Assembly: GCF_016862515.1 (NCBI RefSeq)
Contig: NZ_BONC01000031.1
Coordinates: 35,360 to 99,359 of the forward strand
DNA: 64,000 bases
DNA from: Asanoa iriomotensis
GTDB taxonomy: Bacteria; Actinomycetota; Actinomycetes; Mycobacteriales; Micromonosporaceae
Direction: 5' to 3'
The notes below the pieces were generated by a model. It did no database searches, was not told where the DNA came from, and saw only the letters and a list, made by a program, of their open reading frames with translations. Below, piece by piece: positions 16,653-25,920 of this stretch; positions within the stretch are counted from its first letter, which is position 1, and each line of letters starts with the position of its first letter. The position numbers and the translations under genes are program-made.

Positions 16653-16919
16653 ATGTTGGCACAGCTCACGACGCACGCCGCCGATCCCGCGTGGCACAAC
16701 GGTCCCTGGAACCACGGCGGTCCCGGTTGGTGGATCGTGTTCCCGATCCTGTTCTGGGTGCTGGTGGTGTCGGTGATCGGCTATTTCATCTGGAACCGGT
16801 CGCCGCGCCGCAGCGCCCGGCACGCGGCGCAACACACGCTGGCCGAGCGGTACGCGCGCGGTGAGATCGACGAACACGAGCTCCGCGAGCGCCGCGCCAA
16901 CCTGCGTGACAACGGCTAG
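16653..16919 (+). CDS. small single-pass SHOCT-domain membrane protein
   Basis: This 88-residue protein has one transmembrane helix ([22 protein letters not shown], about 26-47) preceded by His/Gly/Trp-rich residues and followed by basic [11 protein letters not shown]-terminal SHOCT motif [20 protein letters not shown] follows. A GAGGAG ribosome binding site lies 7 nt before the ATG. SHOCT tails are short oligomerisation helices found on many bacterial membrane proteins; a function cannot be given. Its TAG stop shares the palindrome CTAG with the TAG stop of the convergent recQ gene. Confidence 0.82.
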   Translation: MLAQLTTHAADPAWHNGPWNHGGPGWWIVFPILFWVLVVSVIGYFIWNRSPRRSARHAAQHTLAERYARGEIDEHELRERRANLRDNG

Positions 16920-18850
16920 TCGTCGTAGTCAGGCTCCACCAGCTCCTCGTCACCCCACAGATCGTCGTCGTCGGCAGTGGACCTCGGTTTCGGGGCCGCG
17001 GCCGGCGCGGCGGTCGGCATCGACTCGGCCAGCACGTCGAGCACCTGCTGGCCGTATTTGGCCAGCTTGTTCTCGCCGACCCCGCTGATGCGGCCGAGCT
17101 CGGCCAGCGTGTGCGGCTCGTCGGTGGCGATCTGGCGCAGCGTCGCGTCGTGGAAGATCACGTACGCCGGGACGCTCTGCTCCTTCGCCGTCGCCGCCCG
17201 CCAGGCGCGCAGCCGCTCGAACGTGCCCACCGCCTCGCCCGCGAGCGCCGGCGCCGCGGCCTTGGGCGTCTTGGCCGCGGCCCGCGGCGCCTTCACCGGG
17301 TCGCGCCGCAGCATGACCTGGCGTTCCTTCGACAGCACCGACCGGCTCGCGTCGGTCAGCGACAGCGTGCCGTAGTCGCCCTCGACCGCGAGCAGCCCCT
17401 GCGCCAGCAGTTGCCGCACCGCGCCCCGCCACTCCGCCTCCGACAGCTCCGTGCCGATCCCGAAGACCGATAGCTGGTCGTGCCGGAAGCGGGTCACCTT
17501 GTCGGTCGACCGTCCGAGCAGGATGTCGATCAACTGGCCCGCACCGAACCGCTGGTTGCGCTCCCGGTCGAGCCGCAGCACCGTGGACAGCAGCTTCTGC
17601 GCGGCGATCGTGCCGTCGAACGACGACGGCGGTGTCAGGCACGTGTCGCAGTTGGCGCACGGCTCGCCGTCGGCCTCGCCGAAGTAGGCCAGCAGCTGGA
17701 CCCGCCGGCACGTGACCGTCTCGCACAGCGCCAGCATCGCGTCGAGGTGCTGGGCCAGCGCACGGCGCCGGTTGCGGTCGGCGTCGGACGTCTCGATCAT
17801 CTTGCGCTGCTGCACCACGTCCTGCAGCCCGTAGGCCAGCCACGCCGTGGACGGCAGCCCGTCGCGCCCGGCCCGGCCCGTCTCCTGGTAGTAGCCCTCG
17901 ACCGACTTCGGCAGGTCGAGGTGGGCGACGAACCGCACGTCGGGCTTGTCGATGCCCATGCCGAACGCGATCGTGGCCACCATGACCAGGCCGTCCTCGC
18001 GCAGGAACCGCGACTGGTTGGCCGCGCGCGTGCGGGCGTCGAGGCCCGCGTGGTAAGGCAGCGCCGCCACACCGTTGGTCACCAGCAGCTCCGCGGTGCG
18101 CTCGACCGACGCCCGCGACAAGCAGTAGACGATGCCGGCGTCGTCCTTGTGCTCGGTGCGGAGGAAATCGAGGAGCTGGGTGGTCGGGCTCTTCTTCGGA
18201 ACGATCCGATATTGGATGTTGGGCCGGTCGAAGCTCGCCACGAACCGCTTGGCGTCGGTCAGGTTGAGCCGGGTCGCGATCTCGTCGCGGGTGGCGGTGG
18301 TCGCGGTCGCGGTCAGCGCGATCCGCGGCACGTCGGGCCAGCGCTCGTGCAGCACCGACAGCCCCAGGTAGTCGGGCCGGAAGTCGTGACCCCACTGCGC
18401 CACGCAGTGCGCCTCGTCGATCGCGAACAGGGATATTCGCCCGCGCTCCAGCAGGCGCATCGTGTTGACCGAGCCCAGCGCCTCGGGCGCGAGATAGAGC
18501 AGGTCGAGCTCGCCGCGGGTGAACGCCTCCTCGGTGTCGCGCCGCTCGGCCCACTCCTGGGTGGAGTTGACGAAGCCCGCCCGCACGCCCAGCGCGCGCA
18601 TCGCGTCGACCTGGTCCTGCATCAGCGCGATCAGCGGCGAGATCACCACGCCGACGCCGGGCCGGACGATCGCCGGGATCTGGTAGCACAGCGACTTGCC
18701 GCCGCCGGTCGGCATCAGAACCAGTGCGTCACCCCCATCGACCAGCGTAGATATGATTTCCGCCTGCTGGCCCCGGAACGTGTCGTAGCCGAACAACCGC
18801 CGCAGCACCTCGACCGGCTCGGCTCCTACCATCTCCGCTGACGTCGCCAC
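16916..18850 (-). CDS. recQ: ATP-dependent DNA helicase RecQ
   Basis: This 644-residue superfamily 2 helicase opens double-stranded DNA 3'-5' in recombination and fork repair. Walker A is PTGGGKSL (47-54), the box II is DEAH (145-148), and motif VI is [12 protein letters not shown]. The zinc-binding RQC cysteines ([20 protein letters not shown]) follow at about 378-402, then a winged helix, and a single HRDC domain (about 545-615, [21 protein letters not shown]) lies near the C-terminus. A low-complexity acidic tail ends [18 protein letters not shown]. Domain order and length fit bacterial RecQ; actinobacteria often encode more than one RecQ-like protein. Confidence 0.95.
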   Translation of the reverse strand: MATSAEMVGAEPVEVLRRLFGYDTFRGQQAEIISTLVDGGDALVLMPTGGGKSLCYQIPAIVRPGVGVVISPLIALMQDQVDAMRALGVRAGFVNSTQEWAERRDTEEAFTRGELDLLYLAPEALGSVNTMRLLERGRISLFAIDEAHCVAQWGHDFRPDYLGLSVLHERWPDVPRIALTATATTATRDEIATRLNLTDAKRFVASFDRPNIQYRIVPKKSPTTQLLDFLRTEHKDDAGIVYCLSRASVERTAELLVTNGVAALPYHAGLDARTRAANQSRFLREDGLVMVATIAFGMGIDKPDVRFVAHLDLPKSVEGYYQETGRAGRDGLPSTAWLAYGLQDVVQQRKMIETSDADRNRRRALAQHLDAMLALCETVTCRRVQLLAYFGEADGEPCANCDTCLTPPSSFDGTIAAQKLLSTVLRLDRERNQRFGAGQLIDILLGRSTDKVTRFRHDQLSVFGIGTELSEAEWRGAVRQLLAQGLLAVEGDYGTLSLTDASRSVLSKERQVMLRRDPVKAPRAAAKTPKAAAPALAGEAVGTFERLRAWRAATAKEQSVPAYVIFHDATLRQIATDEPHTLAELGRISGVGENKLAKYGQQVLDVLAESMPTAAPAAAPKPRSTADDDDLWGDEELVEPDYDD

Positions 18851-18972
18851 CCGGCGATTCTATGAGGCCGCAAGCCCGCCGCAGGAAGGCCTGTGGATAA
18901 CTCAATTGATACGCATGAGCTTACGACCAACGGGCCTCGGCCCGCTAAAACACGAGCGGATATCGTCAGCGA

Positions 18973-19428
18973 ATGCGTACGAGTCCCGACCTCGCCGTCG
19001 CGCGCCGGGTCCGCGCCGGCGTGGCGGCCTACAGCGAGCGGGTCCACTCCGAGCGGGCCGGCCTGCTGACCCTCACCCAGACGGCGGTCCTCGGCCAGCT
19101 CCACCGGCACGGCACGCTGACACCGGGCGAGCTCGCCGATCGGCTCGGCGCCAAGCCGCAGACGCTCACCCGGGTGCTGGCTTCGCTCCAGGCCCGGGAG
19201 CTGATCGACCGCGCCCCGGACCCCGACGACCGCCGGCAGTCCCTCGTCACCATCACCGACCAGGGCCGCGGCATGCTGCTCGCGGAGATGCGCCCGCGCG
19301 ATGCCTACGTCGCGGCACTCATCACGCACGAGCTGACGGACGCGGAACGCGACCTGCTGGGCATCGCCGCGGGCCTGCTGGAGCGGTTGGCCGCCGCCAG
19401 CGACAAACCGATCCGCGCCGATCAATGA
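18973..19428 (+). CDS. MarR family transcriptional regulator
   Basis: This 151-residue winged-helix regulator has LTQTAVLGQLHRHGTLTPGELADRL, GAKPQTLTRVLASLQARELI and the wing DPDDRRQSLVTITDQG, all diagnostic of MarR. Dimerisation helices flank the domain. The ATG at 18973 lies 6 nt after TATCGT (18961-18966), so the transcript is probably leaderless. The next gene downstream, after about 200 bp, encodes a Rieske membrane protein, but co-regulation is not evident. Ligands of this class are commonly phenolic compounds or oxidants. Confidence 0.9.
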   Translation: MRTSPDLAVARRVRAGVAAYSERVHSERAGLLTLTQTAVLGQLHRHGTLTPGELADRLGAKPQTLTRVLASLQARELIDRAPDPDDRRQSLVTITDQGRGMLLAEMRPRDAYVAALITHELTDAERDLLGIAAGLLERLAAASDKPIRADQ

Positions 19429-19624
19429 CCAGACCATAAGGGGATACGCACGACCGTGCGCGACAGGCTCGAAGGAGCACTGCGGACCGAGGCGCGCCCG
19501 CACCCGATCAGGCCCACCGACCGTCCGCCACCCCCGGTTGGCGGTGGCGAGTTGATCTCCCTAAGCGGTCACTACGCCCGCCTTGTAGGCGTTTGGGGTG
19601 CGGGGCCAGGGGAATCCGGAGCTG

Positions 19625-20476
19625 ATGAGACAGCTCATGACCCGACTCGAACAGGCGTCCGGACTCGACCGGATCAGTGATCCACTTCAGCGGGCCCTGC
19701 AGGCGGTGGTGAAGCCCCGCACGCTGCGGGACGCGCTGCACGGCGTGCCGACCGGTCATGCCGTGCACCCCGCGCTGGCCTCGTTCACGCTGGGCTCGTT
19801 GACCAGCGCCGCGATCCTCGACCTCATTCGTGGTCAGGAGGTGCCGGCGACCACCCTGGTCGGGGTCGGCATGACCGCGGCGCCGCTGACCGCTCTGGCG
19901 GGCGCCACCGACTGGTCTGAGCTGGACAAAGAGCAGCGCCGGGTGGGGCTGGTCCACCTCGCGGCGAACGTGGTCGCACTCGGGCTCTACGGCGGGTCCC
20001 TGCTGGCTCGGCTGAACGGCGACCACAGCCGCGGCCGGATGCTCGGCTTCGCGGGGTTCGGTCTGCTGAACGCGAGCGCGTACCTGGGCGGGCATCTGGC
20101 CTACGTGCAGGGCGCGCAGGTCAACCAGGCGGCCACGGAGCTGCACCGGATCAGCGACGGCTGGCACCCGGTGGCCGACGTGAGCGCGCTGCCGCACGGC
20201 ATGCCCGTCTCCCGCAGCATCGGCGAGGTCCCGGTGCTGGTCTACCGCAACGGCGACAGCGTCTCCGTGCTGCTGGAGCGGTGCGGCCACGAGACCGGCC
20301 CGCTCGGCGAGGGCCACGTGGTCGACATCGACGGCGACGCCTGCGTCGAGTGCCCGTGGCACGGCAGCACGTTCCGCCTCCGCGACGGCCTGGTCATGCA
20401 CGGGCCGGCGGGCTCGGACCAGCCGGTGCTCCGCACCCGAATCGTCAACGATGTCGTCGAGGCGAACCTCCCGTAG
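19625..20476 (+). CDS. DUF2231 membrane protein with C-terminal Rieske [2Fe-2S] domain
   Basis: The 283-residue product joins a DUF2231-like four-helix membrane domain to a Rieske domain. The membrane part has GHAVHPALASFTLGSLTSA, VGVGMTAAPLTALAGATDW and LVHLAANVVALGLYGGSLL. The Rieske ligands appear as CGHETGPL and CPWHGSTFRLRDG near residues 228-256. Such fusions are thought to be membrane electron-transfer proteins. ATG 19625 is used; a GTG at 19598 would add nine residues. A GGAG stands close to the ATG and AGGGGA slightly further, so the start is not certain. Confidence 0.87.
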   Translation: MRQLMTRLEQASGLDRISDPLQRALQAVVKPRTLRDALHGVPTGHAVHPALASFTLGSLTSAAILDLIRGQEVPATTLVGVGMTAAPLTALAGATDWSELDKEQRRVGLVHLAANVVALGLYGGSLLARLNGDHSRGRMLGFAGFGLLNASAYLGGHLAYVQGAQVNQAATELHRISDGWHPVADVSALPHGMPVSRSIGEVPVLVYRNGDSVSVLLERCGHETGPLGEGHVVDIDGDACVECPWHGSTFRLRDGLVMHGPAGSDQPVLRTRIVNDVVEANLP

Positions 20477-20516
20477 GTCCAAAGGGGAAGCCTACGGATC
20501 GTGACATGCTTTGCCC

Positions 20517-21716
20517 GTGACCGAAGCTGAGCTCGTGCCCGAGCCGCCGCCGGACCGGCCCCGTCGCCGGCGCCGGACGGTGGCCACCCTCGCCACGATG
20601 GTGCTCCTGCTGTTCGGGGTGCCGTGCGGCTTGCTGGTCTTCGCGGGACAGGACTGGCCCGGGTGGGTGCTCGGCCTCGGCGGCGCGGTCTTCTTCTTCG
20701 GCGCCCTGGCGTACACCCGGCTGATGATGCTCGGCCACGGGCGTCGCCATCGCGACTGGGCCGCCCGGATCGGCGACACCATGCTGGGCGTCATCTGGGT
20801 GCTGTTCACCTGCTCGCTGCTGAGCCAGTTCGTCCGCCTGGCGCTGTTCCTGGCCGGCGTCGACGATCCCCTCCGGTCCCGGGTCACCGCCGGCGCCGCC
20901 GTGCTGGCCGCCGCGGTGCTGCTCGGCTGGGGCCACTACGAGGCGATGCGGGTCTCCCGGGTACGCGCGGTCGAGGTGACCCTCGATCGCCTGGGCGCCG
21001 GGCTCGACGGCCTGCGGATGGTGCTGCTGACCGATACGCACTACGGCCCGATCAACCGGGTGCGCTGGTCGGCCGGCGTGGTCGACGTCGTCAACGCCCT
21101 CGACGCCGATCTGGTCTGCCACACCGGCGACATCGCCGACGGCACGGTCGCGGAGCGGCTGGAACAGGCGGCACCGCTGGGCCAGGTGAAGGCCCGGTAC
21201 GGGCGGGCGTACGTGACCGGCAACCACGAGTACTTCTCCGAGGGCCAGGCCTGGCTCGACCACATGCGCGACCTGGGCTGGGACGCGCTGCACAACCGGC
21301 ACATCGTGCTGACCCGCGACGGCGCGAGCCTGGTCGTAGCCGGCGTCGACGACCGCACCGCGGCCGCGTCCGGCGAGGCGGGCCACCACACGGACCACGC
21401 CGCGGCGCTAGCCGGCGCCGACCCGACCCTGCCGGTCCTGCTCCTCGCCCACCAGCCACGCCAGATCGACGGCGCGGTGGCGCACGGCATCGACCTGCAG
21501 ATCTCCGGCCACACGCACGGCGGCCAGATCTGGCCGTTCCACTACCTGGTCCTCACGGACCAGCCGGTCCTCCACGGCCTGACCCGGCACGGCGAGCGAA
21601 CGCAGCTCTACACCAGCCGCGGCACCGGCTTCTGGGGCCCACCGTTCCGGGTGTTCGCCCCCAGCGAGATCACGCTGATCACGCTGCGTTCGGCCAGATC
21701 CGAACCAGCCGTCTGA
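20517..21716 (+). CDS. membrane-bound metallophosphoesterase
   Basis: This 399-residue protein has four hydrophobic helices in the first 150 residues (for example TMVLLLFGVPCGLLVFAG and AAVLAAAVLLGWGHYEAM). A calcineurin-like phosphoesterase domain with the full metal set follows: LTDTHYGPI, HTGDIADG, VTGNHEYF, LAHQPRQ and SGHTHGGQIWPFHYL. This is the YkuE/YaeI-like group, some of which hydrolyse UDP-diacylglucosamine or other phosphodiesters at the membrane. The GTG at 20517 is chosen over an upstream TTG. It stands alone, 40 bp after the Rieske gene. Confidence 0.92.
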   Translation: MTEAELVPEPPPDRPRRRRRTVATLATMVLLLFGVPCGLLVFAGQDWPGWVLGLGGAVFFFGALAYTRLMMLGHGRRHRDWAARIGDTMLGVIWVLFTCSLLSQFVRLALFLAGVDDPLRSRVTAGAAVLAAAVLLGWGHYEAMRVSRVRAVEVTLDRLGAGLDGLRMVLLTDTHYGPINRVRWSAGVVDVVNALDADLVCHTGDIADGTVAERLEQAAPLGQVKARYGRAYVTGNHEYFSEGQAWLDHMRDLGWDALHNRHIVLTRDGASLVVAGVDDRTAAASGEAGHHTDHAAALAGADPTLPVLLLAHQPRQIDGAVAHGIDLQISGHTHGGQIWPFHYLVLTDQPVLHGLTRHGERTQLYTSRGTGFWGPPFRVFAPSEITLITLRSARSEPAV

Positions 21717-21961
21717 GCCGCTCCTAGGCGGCGGAGGCGACTCGGCCCGGCAGCCGACCTGGGCACCACGGGCGGCGAGTGTTGCCTGGAACCGGGTTCC
21801 CGCGGTCATCGGGCTACCAGGCCGAGGCGCGGCACCTGAGCCATGATGGCTGGCCGAGCCCGGCGGGCGCTTCATCCATCCTTGACGGCCTGACGGCCGG
21901 GCCGCGGACGTGGTCGTCACCACCGGTCCGGCGATCGACCCGGCCCGGCTGCGGGCGCCGT
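21717..21961. other. 245-bp gap, possible decayed gene fragment at its end
   Basis: No intact gene is seen. A short plus-strand frame just upstream of the convergent gene reads DVVVTTGPAIDPARLRAP (about 21907-21960). That resembles the strand-loop of MGT-type glycosyltransferases but is cut by a stop a few codons upstream. It may be a remnant of a deleted glycosyltransferase or a chance resemblance. Confidence 0.25.
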
Positions 21962-22312
21962 TCATAGGTAGCAGAGGCTGACGAGGCCCGACGCCACGCC
22001 CAAGCCGACCGCGTTGCGGAAGTTGCGGCCGAGGTCGCGGGCGCGGATGTGCATCGTGACCGCGACCGCGAAGTAGGCGACCAACGACGCGCAGGTCAGC
22101 ACGCCCAGGTAGGGCACGACCAGGCCCAGGAGGAGGCCGCTGCCGGCGGCCAGCTTGAGCGGAGTGAGCAGCGGCCGGATCGCCTGTGGGGCGTGGACGT
22201 CGTCGAGGCAGCGGCGGACGACGTCCATCGGTTTCCAGCACATGGCCGCGTCGACGTACTGGACCGCGGCGAGGAGTGCGACCGGCCAGATCGGGTCCGC
22301 GAGGATGGGCAT
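21962..22312 (-). CDS. DoxX-like small integral membrane protein
   Basis: This 116-residue protein has four hydrophobic segments (WPVALLAAVQYVDAAM, LKLAAGSGLLLGLVV, YLGVLTCASLVAYFAVAVTMHI, AVGLGVASGLVSLCYL). HIRARD follows the third, matching the DoxX/DoxD-like family pattern. These are often accessory redox membrane proteins of unclear role. ATG 22312 is preferred; the frame extends to 22348, which would leave only 11 bp to the divergent dehydrogenase and cover its -10 box. Confidence 0.75.
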   Translation of the reverse strand: MPILADPIWPVALLAAVQYVDAAMCWKPMDVVRRCLDDVHAPQAIRPLLTPLKLAAGSGLLLGLVVPYLGVLTCASLVAYFAVAVTMHIRARDLGRNFRNAVGLGVASGLVSLCYL

Positions 22313-22359
22313 GGTCACAGGACGGGCTGGCGTCGCCGAACGTGACATAGGTTTCGGTC

Positions 22360-23328
22360 GTGCGATGGGTGATCGTGGGCGCGGGCGCCGTCGGTGGTGT
22401 GGTCGGTGGCCGGCTGGCCGTGGCGGGGCACGAGGTGGTGCTGGTCGCCCGCGGCGCGCACCTCGAGGCGATCCGGCGCGACGGGCTCGCGTTGCACTCG
22501 CCCGAGGGGCAGCGGACGCTGCGACTGCCGGTGGTCGCCGCGGTGACCGAGCACGAGTGGCGGCCCGGTGACGTCGCGGTGCTCGCGGTCAAAGGCATGG
22601 ACACCCCCGACGTGCTGCGCCCGCTGGCGGCCGTCGCGCCGGCGGAGACGCCCGTGCTCTGCCTGCAGAACGGGGTCGCCAACGAACGCGCCGCCCTGCG
22701 GCTCTTCCCTAACGTCTACGGCGTGCACGTGGTGCTGCCCGCCACCCACCTCGCGCCCGGCGTCGTGGTCGCGCACAGCGCACCGACGCCCGGCGGCCTG
22801 GACCTCGGCCGCTACCCGGGCGGCGTCGACGACACCGCGGAGACGCTCGCGGCGGGCCTGCGCGCGGCCGGCTTCTCGGCGGAGGCGCTTCCGGACATCA
22901 TGCGCTGGAAGTACGCCAAACTGCTGATGAACCTCGGCAACGCGCTCCAGGCCCTGTGCGGCCCCGACGCGGACGGCGTCGACGCGATCGACGCGCTGCT
23001 CCGCGCGGAAGCCACCGAGGTGCTGCGCGCGGCCGGCATCGACGTCGCCTCCTCGCAGGAGGACGCGCAGCGCCGCACGGGCCTGCTCAACCTCCAGCCC
23101 GTCGAGGGCACGCCGCGCGGCGGCGGCTCGAGCTGGCAGAGCCTGGCCCGCGGCACGGGCACGGTCGAAGCCGACTATCTCAACGGCGAGATCGTGCTGC
23201 TCGGCCGTCTCCACGGCGTGCCGACCCCGGCCAACGAGCTGGCCCGCCAACTCGTCAACCGCGCGGCCCGCGACCACATCCGCCCAGGCGCACTCACCCC
23301 CGAAGCCTTCCTCGCCCTCCTGCCCTGA
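22360..23328 (+). CDS. ketopantoate reductase family (ApbA/PanE) oxidoreductase
   Basis: This 322-residue NADPH-dependent 2-ketoacid reductase fold protein has the Rossmann motif VIVGAGAVGGVVGGRLA (4-20), LVARGAHLEAIR, VLAVKGMDT, LCLQNGVANE and the C-terminal catalytic-region Lys in MRWKYAKLLMNLGNALQAL. Family members make D-pantoate, but many actinobacterial paralogues lack a demonstrated role and the active-site Glu/Ser set is only partly recognisable here. The GTG lies 6 nt after TAGGTT (22348-22353), supporting a leaderless start. Confidence 0.85.
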   Translation: MRWVIVGAGAVGGVVGGRLAVAGHEVVLVARGAHLEAIRRDGLALHSPEGQRTLRLPVVAAVTEHEWRPGDVAVLAVKGMDTPDVLRPLAAVAPAETPVLCLQNGVANERAALRLFPNVYGVHVVLPATHLAPGVVVAHSAPTPGGLDLGRYPGGVDDTAETLAAGLRAAGFSAEALPDIMRWKYAKLLMNLGNALQALCGPDADGVDAIDALLRAEATEVLRAAGIDVASSQEDAQRRTGLLNLQPVEGTPRGGGSSWQSLARGTGTVEADYLNGEIVLLGRLHGVPTPANELARQLVNRAARDHIRPGALTPEAFLALLP

Positions 23329-23493
23329 CCCAGCCACAACCCAGGAGCGCCCTCTGCTTGCACGGCCTGCCCGACCGCGGCCTCCGCGTCGGTCGTGCCG
23401 GCCGGCCACCGCCGTCGACGCAGGCGTCGGCGCTGCCGCGCCGCCGGTCGAAGCGCCGGACCAGCCGGCCACCGGCCGCGATGCGCGACCCGG

Positions 23494-24039
23494 TCAGGAC
23501 ACGCGGTAGGTCAGGTAGGCGAAGGGGCCCACCTGCTCCGCCGTTGTCAGCGTCAGGCGTGACGACGGTAGGCGGCGCGGTAGGACCGGGGCGCCGGCGC
23601 CCAGTGTCACCGGGGCCACGCCGAGGATCAGCTCGTCCAGCAGGCCCGCGTCGGCGAAGGTGCCGACCAGCTCGCCGCCGCCGACCAGCCAGATGTCGCG
23701 GTCGCCGGCCGCCTCGGTCATCGCCGCGTGGACCGGGCGGACGTCGCCCGAGACGAAGGTGATCGCGGCGCCCGGGATGCGCGGCAGGTCACGGTGCGTG
23801 AACACCCATAGCGGGCGGTCGGCGTACCACTCCTGCCATTTCTCCGGCTGCTCCAGGAGCTTCTCGTGGTCGAGCATCCACTCGTAGGTGGTCGCGCCCA
23901 TCGCGAACGCGCCGATGCCCGCGAAGAACGGTGCGAAGCGATCGTCGCGGTCGGTGACCTCGAAGAGCCAGTCGAGCGAGTTGTCGGCGTCGGCGATGTA
24001 GCCGTCGATCGTGGTCGCGGTGTAGTAGCGGGTAGCCAT
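23494..24039 (-). CDS. dihydrofolate reductase-fold protein (RibD C-terminal family)
   Basis: This 181-residue protein starts MATRYYTATTIDGYIAD and carries SLDWLF, FAMGATTYEWML, PLWVFTHRDLP, DIWLVGGGELVGTFADAGLLDEL and APVTLGAGAPVLP. This is the standard pattern of stand-alone RibD_C/DHFR-like reductases common in actinobacteria (YwjB/YyaP type). NADPH-dependent reduction is likely, with unknown substrate. ATG 24039 fits the family N-terminus; an upstream ATG adds six unlikely residues. The gap downstream (23329-23493) shows nothing I can annotate. Confidence 0.88.
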   Translation of the reverse strand: MATRYYTATTIDGYIADADNSLDWLFEVTDRDDRFAPFFAGIGAFAMGATTYEWMLDHEKLLEQPEKWQEWYADRPLWVFTHRDLPRIPGAAITFVSGDVRPVHAAMTEAAGDRDIWLVGGGELVGTFADAGLLDELILGVAPVTLGAGAPVLPRRLPSSRLTLTTAEQVGPFAYLTYRVS

Positions 24040-24072
24040 GCCATCACCAGACCACACGGGTACGACAGAAAA

Positions 24073-24597
24073 TCACACCTCCGGCGCCGGGTCGGTGCGC
24101 AGCCGGCTGTAAAGGTAGCCGTCGCGCCAGGCGCCGTCGCGGAACTCGCACGCGCGCACCACGCCCTCGAGCTGGAAACCCGCCTTCACCAGCGACCGCT
24201 GCTCGGCGATGTTCTCCGCGTGCGTCCCGGCCTGGATCCGCTGCACCGGCGAGAGCGCGAACAGGTAGTCACAGAGCATCGCCTGGGCCCGCCACCCGAG
24301 ACCGCGGCCCCGGAAGTCCGGCAGCAGCGCGATGCCGATCTCGAAATACGGTCCGCGACCCGCGTACAAGCCCTCGGTGTAGCTCACGAACCCCGCCCGC
24401 CGGCCGCCGGCGTCGACCACCAGCCGCCCGTCGCGCTCCCCGAGGAACCCGTCCTCGGCGAAGCGGCGCGCGACACCCTGCGCGTCCTGGAACCCCCGCC
24501 AGTCGAGCCCGATCAGCCCCGGCTCGACGCAGAAGCGGCGGAACATGTCGAGGTCGTCGTCGTCGGACACCGGCCGCAGCCGGACAGGGAGATCCAT
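24073..24597 (-). CDS. GNAT N-acetyltransferase
   Basis: The 174-residue product starts MDLPVRLRPVSDDDDLDMFRR and has GNAT signatures. The acetyl-CoA binding loop is IALLPDFRGRGLGWRAQAMLCDYLF and the late element is RIQAGTHAENIAEQRSLVKAGFQLEGV, of the RimJ/RimL type that recognises amino groups. It lies 33 bp upstream of the dihydrofolate reductase-fold gene on the same strand and may be its operon partner. The ATG at 24597 is preferred to an upstream one that gives a Gly/Arg-rich tail. Substrate unknown. Confidence 0.86.
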   Translation of the reverse strand: MDLPVRLRPVSDDDDLDMFRRFCVEPGLIGLDWRGFQDAQGVARRFAEDGFLGERDGRLVVDAGGRRAGFVSYTEGLYAGRGPYFEIGIALLPDFRGRGLGWRAQAMLCDYLFALSPVQRIQAGTHAENIAEQRSLVKAGFQLEGVVRACEFRDGAWRDGYLYSRLRTDPAPEV

Positions 24598-24644
24598 CCG
24601 GCCATCCTGCCGGCCCGGCCCGCTCCTGTGTGACCCTCTACCGC

Positions 24645-25400
24645 ATGGAGGCATGGCTGCAACGCGGGTACGGCGTCCGGTTCGACTGGGGCCCGGAGGG
24701 GGCCCGCCGGCTCGCGCCGGGCAGCGCGTACGCCGTCGTGGTCGACGTCCTGTCCTTCACCACCTCGGTGTCGGTCCTGGTCGACGCCGGCACGCGGGTG
24801 CACCCGCGCGCCTGGCACGATGTGGGGGAGCAGACAGCGCTGCCGGTCGCCGTGGGGCGCCGCGCGGTGACGGCGGAGCAGCCCTGGTCGCTCTCGCCGG
24901 CGGCCCTGCGCGATGCGAAGCACATTCCCGACCTGGTGCTCCCGTCGCCGAACGGCTCCGCCATCGCCGCCGCGATCAAGGACCACTGCGGCCTCGTCGC
25001 CGGCAGCCTCCGCAACGCCGAAGCGGTCGGTCGCTGGCTGAGCGACAACGATGTGGGTACGCCCGACCGCCCGCTGACCGTGATCGCGGCGGGGGAGCGC
25101 TGGCCCGACGGCAGCCTCCGTCCGGCCCTGGAGGACCTCCTCGGCGCCGGCGCGATCATCGCCGCCTGCGGTGCCGCGGACCGGTTGTCACCGGAGGCGC
25201 GCACGGCCGCCCAGGCCTACCAGGGAACTGCCGACCTCCGAGCAGCCATCATGGACAGTGCGTCCGGCCGCGAGCTCACCGCGATCGGCTTCCGGGACGA
25301 CGTCACGATCGCGCTGGAGATCAACGCCTCGGGCCGCGTGCCGGTCCTACGCGATGGCGAAGCATTCACCGCAGCAGACCCCGGAGAGGGTGTGGACTGA
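24645..25400 (+). CDS. 2-phosphosulfolactate phosphatase-like (ComB family) protein
   Basis: This 251-residue protein has the ComB fold features AVVVDVLSFTTSVSVLVDAG (near 36-55), LPSPNGSAIAAAI and a middle VIAAGERWPDG. ComB removes phosphate from 2-phosphosulfolactate in coenzyme M synthesis. No other coenzyme M gene is present and actinobacteria generally do not make it, so here it is likely a phosphatase for another small phosphonate- or sulfonate-like metabolite. ATG 24645 gives the usual N-terminus; a GTG at 24630 is an alternative. Its last 35 bp overlap the convergent def gene. Confidence 0.82.
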   Translation: MEAWLQRGYGVRFDWGPEGARRLAPGSAYAVVVDVLSFTTSVSVLVDAGTRVHPRAWHDVGEQTALPVAVGRRAVTAEQPWSLSPAALRDAKHIPDLVLPSPNGSAIAAAIKDHCGLVAGSLRNAEAVGRWLSDNDVGTPDRPLTVIAAGERWPDGSLRPALEDLLGAGAIIAACGAADRLSPEARTAAQAYQGTADLRAAIMDSASGRELTAIGFRDDVTIALEINASGRVPVLRDGEAFTAADPGEGVD

Positions 25401-25902
25401 CCTTCACCCGCCCGGTCCAGTCCGCGGCCCGGATCTCGCGCATCGCCGTCCGCCGCGTCGGAGCGTCGAGCCGATCCAGGAACAGCACCCCGTCGAGATG
25501 GTCGGTCTCGTGCTGCAGACAGCGCGCCACCTCCGCCGTGCCGACCACCTGCGCCGCCCGCCCGTGCTCGTCCACACCCCGGCCGACGGCGTGCAGCCGC
25601 CGCCGCGTGTCGTAATAGAGCCCCGGAATCGACAGGCAGCCCTCGGGCCCGATCTGCTCCTCGTCGGACGGGAAATCCAGGGACGGGTTCACCAGATGCC
25701 CGCGTACGCCGTCCACGTCGAAGACGAACACCCGCAGCGGCACGCCCACCTGAGGCGCGGCGAGCCCGGATCCGCGCTGGTCGCGCAGCGTCTCGGTCAG
25801 GTCCTTGACCAGTGTCCGCAACGACTTGTCGAACGAGGTGACCGGATCCGCGGCCATCGTCAGCACCGGGTCACCGAAGAGCCGCACCTGCCGAACCGTC
25901 AC
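25366..25902 (-). CDS. def: peptide deformylase
   Basis: This 178-residue zinc/iron enzyme removes the formyl group from nascent protein N-termini. All three deformylase motifs are present: GSGLAAPQVG (motif 1), PEGCLSIPG (motif 2, metal Cys) and LQHETDHLDG (motif 3, two metal His and catalytic Glu). The GTG at 25902 gives MTVRQVRLFGDPVL, the usual start; extending to ATG 25959 would put codons across an 18-bp operator palindrome. It is divergent from an ArsR-aac(2') operon, an unusual neighbour. Actinobacteria often carry two or more def genes, so this may be an accessory copy. Confidence 0.93.
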   Translation of the reverse strand: MTVRQVRLFGDPVLTMAADPVTSFDKSLRTLVKDLTETLRDQRGSGLAAPQVGVPLRVFVFDVDGVRGHLVNPSLDFPSDEEQIGPEGCLSIPGLYYDTRRRLHAVGRGVDEHGRAAQVVGTAEVARCLQHETDHLDGVLFLDRLDAPTRRTAMREIRAADWTGRVKVSPHPLRGLLR

Positions 25903-25920
25903 AGCGGAACCCCCAAGATG

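Noticed and set aside
14796..16919. 707-codon plus-strand open frame
   Set aside because: It is antisense to the DinB and dehydrogenase genes, crosses the palindromic element and shows Arg/Gly/Ala shadow composition; only its last 88 codons are a real gene.
19456..19680. 74-codon frame before the Rieske gene
   Set aside because: It overlaps the better-supported Rieske start, and its C-terminal half is Gly/Arg/Thr rich without any motif.
24645..25400. Coenzyme M biosynthesis
   Set aside because: Only a ComB-like phosphatase is present; no other pathway gene lies nearby.
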